From the NCBI GenBank assembly GCA_963793645.1, contig CAWCAW010000006.1:744001-808000 (forward strand): a stretch of 64,000 nt of DNA, read 5' to 3'. The notes beneath the pieces are model-generated. The model saw nothing but the letters and a program-made list of their open reading frames with translations, made no database searches and was not told the DNA's origin. The position numbers were made by a program, and so were the translations under genes. Each line of letters opens with the position of its first letter. The first letter of the stretch is position 1. Shown in pieces: positions 61,044 through 64,000 of this stretch. The stretch comes from CAWCAW01 sp963793645. GTDB taxonomy: Bacteria; Actinomycetota; Acidimicrobiia; Acidimicrobiales; UBA8190.

Positions 61044-62138
61044 TCAGCCGAGAAGCAGATCGGCCAATCGGCTGCGCTGGTAGCTCTGGGCCCCGAAGAG
61101 CAGGTCGTCCTGCTTGGCTCGCCGGTACAGCAGATGGCAGTCGATGTCCCACGTGAAGCCCACGCCACCGTGCACCTGGATGGATTCGCCCGTCACCGAC
61201 ACGGCCGCTTCTGACGCGTAGCCCTTGCACATGGCCGCCGCCTTGGCGCGCTCGGGGTCGTCGGCATCTGACGTCCACGCCGCGTAGTGCGTGCCCACCC
61301 GGGCCAGCTCGACGTGGTGCAGCATGTCGGCCGCCTTGTGCTTTATGGCCTGGAAGGTGGCGATCGGCCGATCGAACTGCACCCGCACCTTGGCATATTC
61401 GACAGCCAACTCCAGGGCCCGCTCGGACGTTCCCACCAGCTCGGCGGCCAGCGCCACGCCGATGTCGTCGAGGATCCGGCGCCACAGCGACGCCTGATCT
61501 CCGGCCGGGCCGATACGCCGAGCCGTGCGCCCGTCGAGCTCGACGCGAGCCACCTTGCGGGTGACGTCGAGGCCGGGCACGAGCTCGCCCGCCGGGCTCT
61601 CGAGCACAAAGGTGCCGAGCCCGCCGCCGTCCTCGGCCACCACCAAGGCAAAGTCCGCGCTGGCTCCGTCGAGCACGACGGGCTTGACGCCCTCGAGGGT
61701 CCAGGTATCGGTGTCGCCGTCGCGGGTGGCACGCGCCCGCACGGTGGCCAGCGGGTCCCCGTGACCGGGTTCCTCGACCGCCACCGTTCCTCGCGTGGTG
61801 CCGGCCGCCAGCCCGGGCAGCAGGTCGTCGGCCCCGAGCCGAACCGCTGCCAACGTGGCCGCCACCGCCGAGGACAAGAACGGTCCCGGGAACGGCAGCT
61901 TGCCCAGCTCTTCCTGGAGCACGACCACGTCCACCAGTCCGAGCCCCAGGCCCCCGGCCGATTCGGGCACGAGCACCCCGAGCCATCCGAGCTCGGCCAT
62001 GGTGGCCCACAGCGCATCGGTGACGCCTACCGGGTCGTCCACCATGGCCCGCACGTACGTCGACGGCGCTTCGGCGGCGAGCGTGGCCCGCACAGCTTGG
62101 CGAAAATCCTCCTGCTGCGGTGAGAAGGTGAAGTCCAC
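61044..62138 (-). CDS. Acyl-CoA dehydrogenase (short, ACAD-2-like)
   Basis: A 364-residue flavoprotein of the acyl-CoA dehydrogenase family. Seen: LGWLGVLVPESAGGLGLGLVD, VRVQFDRPIATFQAIKHKAADML and ESIQVHGGVGFTWDIDCHLLYRRAK near the C-terminus, where the FAD pyrophosphate site is. It is shorter than classic members and fits the second subunit of a heteromeric ACAD, as used on sterol side chains. It is downstream of the thiolase gene on the same strand by 10 bases. A partner ACAD may be the gene at 63484 or one outside the window. Confidence 0.88.
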   Translation of the reverse strand: MDFTFSPQQEDFRQAVRATLAAEAPSTYVRAMVDDPVGVTDALWATMAELGWLGVLVPESAGGLGLGLVDVVVLQEELGKLPFPGPFLSSAVAATLAAVRLGADDLLPGLAAGTTRGTVAVEEPGHGDPLATVRARATRDGDTDTWTLEGVKPVVLDGASADFALVVAEDGGGLGTFVLESPAGELVPGLDVTRKVARVELDGRTARRIGPAGDQASLWRRILDDIGVALAAELVGTSERALELAVEYAKVRVQFDRPIATFQAIKHKAADMLHHVELARVGTHYAAWTSDADDPERAKAAAMCKGYASEAAVSVTGESIQVHGGVGFTWDIDCHLLYRRAKQDDLLFGAQSYQRSRLADLLLG

Positions 62139-62148
62139 GGTTCAGTCC

Positions 62149-63339
62149 TCAGGCCAGCCGCTCGATGACGGTGGCGTTGGCCTGACCGCCTCCCTCGCAC
62201 ATGGTCTGGAATCCGTAGCGACCGCCGGTGGCCTGCAACTCGTTGAGCAGCGTCGTCATCAGGCGCACGCCGCTGGCCCCGAGCGGGTGCCCGATGGCGA
62301 TGGCCCCGCCGCGCGGGTTGAAGCGGTCCGGGTCAGGAGAGAAGGCCCGGCTCCACATGAGCGCGATGGCGGCGAAGGCCTCGTTGCACTCGATGGCGTC
62401 GAAGTCGTCCACCTTCATGCCCGACCGCTCGAGGAGCTTGCGGGTGGCCGGCACCGGAGCCGACAGCACGATGGCGGCGTCCTCGGCGGCCACCGCGAAG
62501 TGGGCGAAGCGCGCCAGGATCGGCAACCCCAGCCGTTCCGCCACCGATCGCTCGGCGATGAGCATGGCGGCGGCGCCGTCGGTCATCTGCGACGAGTTGC
62601 CGGCGGTGATGTCCGGGGCGGTGTCGGGCTCCCAGTTCTGCGCGGGCGGCAGGGCCGCCAGTGACTCCATGGAACCCGAACGTCGGATTCCCTCGTCGGT
62701 GCTGAGTGTCTCGCCGGTGAAGGTGCCCTCGTCGTCACGAATCGGCACCGGGACGATCTCGCGGGCGAAATGCCCGGAGTCGGTCGCTTCGGCGGCCCGC
62801 CGGTGACTCTCGAGCGCGTAGGCGTCCATGTCCTCGCGGCTGATCTTCCACTCATCGGCGAGCACCTGGGCCACCCGGAACTGCATCCACAGGCGGTTGT
62901 CGATGACGTCGAGGAAGGACTTCGGAAACGGCCCCGTGCCGCCGCGGGCGTTGGCGGCCAACGGCACCCGGCTCATGGACTCCACTCCACAGGCAATGGC
63001 CAGGTCGTAGTGGCCGGCCACCACCCCGGCCGCCGCGAAGTGGACGGCCTGCTGGGACGATCCGCACTGGCGGTCGACGGTGGTGGCGGGCACGGACTGC
63101 GGGAGACCGGCGGCCACCCAGCCGTTGCGGGCCACGTTGGTGGACTGCTCGCCCACCTGGGTGACACAGCCGCCGATGACGTCGTCGATGCGCTCGGGGT
63201 CGACGCCGGTGTGCTCGACGAGGTGGGTGAGGGTGAAGGCCAGCAGGTCGACCGGGTGCCACGTGGCCAGCGCGCCGCCGCGCTTGCCGAAGGCCGTGCG
63301 GCAGGTGTCGACGATGACCGCCTCGCGGGGAGCCGCCAT
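62149..63339 (-). CDS. Acetyl-CoA acetyltransferase (thiolase)
   Basis: A 396-residue thiolase, which splits 3-ketoacyl-CoA or condenses acetyl-CoA. Seen: VDRQCGSSQQAVHFAA with the nucleophile Cys at about 92, CNEAFAAIALMW, GGAIAIGHPLGASG with catalytic His, and MCEGGGQANATVIERL with the second Cys. The ATG at 63339 lies 7 bases after GGAAGGGGAAAG; an upstream frame extends but has no homology. It is divergent from the acyl-CoA dehydrogenase at 63484 and shares a control region with it. Confidence 0.92.
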   Translation of the reverse strand: MAAPREAVIVDTCRTAFGKRGGALATWHPVDLLAFTLTHLVEHTGVDPERIDDVIGGCVTQVGEQSTNVARNGWVAAGLPQSVPATTVDRQCGSSQQAVHFAAAGVVAGHYDLAIACGVESMSRVPLAANARGGTGPFPKSFLDVIDNRLWMQFRVAQVLADEWKISREDMDAYALESHRRAAEATDSGHFAREIVPVPIRDDEGTFTGETLSTDEGIRRSGSMESLAALPPAQNWEPDTAPDITAGNSSQMTDGAAAMLIAERSVAERLGLPILARFAHFAVAAEDAAIVLSAPVPATRKLLERSGMKVDDFDAIECNEAFAAIALMWSRAFSPDPDRFNPRGGAIAIGHPLGASGVRLMTTLLNELQATGGRYGFQTMCEGGGQANATVIERLA

Positions 63340-63426
63340 CCGCTTTCCCCTTCCGTGTTCTCCCCGGGTGTCCACCCTGGGGTCCTCCCCGGGCTGGGGA
63401 GGCGGGATTGTCAGTGTAGTAAGTTT

Positions 63427-63444
63427 CCTGACGATGGTGTCAGG
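63427..63444. promoter_or_regulatory. CCTGAC-N6-GTCAGG inverted repeat in a divergent promoter region
   Basis: A perfect 6-bp inverted repeat (18 bp), with a further TGTCAG about 20 bases to the left. It lies 40 bases before the plus-strand acyl-CoA dehydrogenase start and 88 bases from the thiolase start. This is the size and place of a TetR- or GntR-family site for beta-oxidation genes; no regulator gene is near. Confidence 0.45.
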
Positions 63445-63483
63445 TTCGGCGGCCACCCGCCACCCGCGCGCCGGGGTCCGGCG

Positions 63484-64000
63484 GTGAGCACGATCGACCT
63501 CACAGAGGACGACGATCGAGCCGCCCTGCGCAAGCTCAGCCGGGATGTAGCCGAGCGCGACATCGCCCCGTTTGCGGCCGGCTGGGACGAGACCGAGGAG
63601 TTCGCCGAAGTCGCCCTGCAGGCGCTACGGCGCGCCGAGTTGTTCACCGTCACCGTGGGCGAGGCCTACGGCGGCATGGGCATGGGCGACATCGAGGCGG
63701 CCATCGTCCTCGAGGAGTTGGCCCGCGTCGACGTGTCGACCGCCATCATGTGCCAGCTCGTGTTCAACGGGCCGCCCCGCGCCATCGAGCATCTCGGCAA
63801 CGAGGCCATGCGGGAGCGGTGGCTCCCTCAGGCCGCCGCCGGCGAGCTGTTCTGCATCGGCATCACCGAGCCCGACGCCGGTTCGGCCGCCACCAACATG
63901 CGGGCGCATCTCACCGAGGACGGCGACGGGTGGCGCCTCGATGCCTACAAGAACTACGTCACCGGCGGCCACAAGGCGGTCGCCTGTCTGGTGTGGTGCC
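63484..64000 (+). CDS. Acyl-CoA dehydrogenase (N-terminal part; runs off the window)
   Basis: The first 172 residues of an acyl-CoA dehydrogenase. Seen: AELFTVTVGEAYGGMGMGDIEAAIVLEELA, FCIGITEPDAGSAATNM, and the start of the middle beta domain (GWRLDAYKNYVTGG). Start is GTG. It is divergent from the thiolase gene and shares the control region with the inverted repeat. The rest of the gene is outside the window. Confidence 0.87.
   Translation, partial: MSTIDLTEDDDRAALRKLSRDVAERDIAPFAAGWDETEEFAEVALQALRRAELFTVTVGEAYGGMGMGDIEAAIVLEELARVDVSTAIMCQLVFNGPPRAIEHLGNEAMRERWLPQAAAGELFCIGITEPDAGSAATNMRAHLTEDGDGWRLDAYKNYVTGGHKAVACLVWC

Overview
The window is 64 kb of high-GC DNA from a bacterium, very probably an actinobacterium. 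The evidence is the strong GC bias in third codon positions, many GTG and TTG starts, and families typical of that phylum (DUF3558-, DUF4232- and DUF6295-like proteins, DUF1214, fadD17-like acyl-CoA ligase, many acyl-CoA dehydrogenases). The mix of acyl-CoA catabolism, Tad-like genes and secreted proteins would suit an Acidimicrobiia-like lineage, but that is inference; there is no rRNA or other marker. I see no tRNA, rRNA, CRISPR array, insertion sequence or prophage, and gene density is high.

Layout. 1-11.9 kb: a GH13 glucosidase end, a sulfotransferase, a DUF1214 protein, VOC and SnoaL-like proteins, a sterol-desaturase-like hydroxylase, a cNMP-binding/thioredoxin-reductase-like fusion, an aldo/keto reductase, a phospholipase C-like phosphoesterase, a thioesterase and a GH114-like secreted hydrolase. 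12-16.2 kb: a TadE/TadG-type pseudopilin operon, preceded by a possible three-way-junction RNA, and a DUF3558-like lipoprotein. 16.3-20.4 kb: a 1343-residue secreted protein of thirteen Ig-like (BIG2) repeats, including an exact 270-bp tandem duplication. 20.5-25.5 kb: a sugar-kinase/acetyltransferase pair, then a chain of four genes with ATGA overlaps (two VOC proteins, a Gfo/Idh/MocA oxidoreductase, a frameshifted DUF4232-like lipoprotein). 25.6-37.6 kb: a GH3 glucosidase, an M48-like protein without its HExxH motif, an orphan ParA ATPase with repeats upstream, two divergent polytopic membrane proteins, a FAD oxidase, a secreted unknown and a frameshifted zinc alcohol dehydrogenase. 37.7-47.9 kb: an SDR, a PIG-L deacetylase, a GAF-GGDEF cyclase, a PHB-depolymerase-like lipoprotein, a Tat-type phosphoesterase, an L,D-transpeptidase, a membrane protein, a nitroreductase, a Nudix protein and an MscS-like channel.

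47.9-64 kb is a catabolic region. On the minus strand, acyl-CoA ligase, SDR, a small protein, ACAD10/11-type acyl-CoA dehydrogenase, APH-type kinase and a second SDR form one apparent operon. This gene set matches the kinase plus dehydrogenase logic of levulinate/4-hydroxyacid catabolism (lva genes; mammalian ACAD10/11). It is divergent from a MarR regulator coupled to an ABC exporter. Beyond that lie a hemolysin III protein, a DUF6295-like protein, a dienelactone hydrolase, an NTF2-like protein with an acyl-CoA ligase, two acyl-CoA dehydrogenases and a thiolase.

Six genes are each broken by what looks like one added or lost base, and each is repaired to a family-consistent protein by one base. 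This points to assembly or sequencing indels more than to real gene decay.
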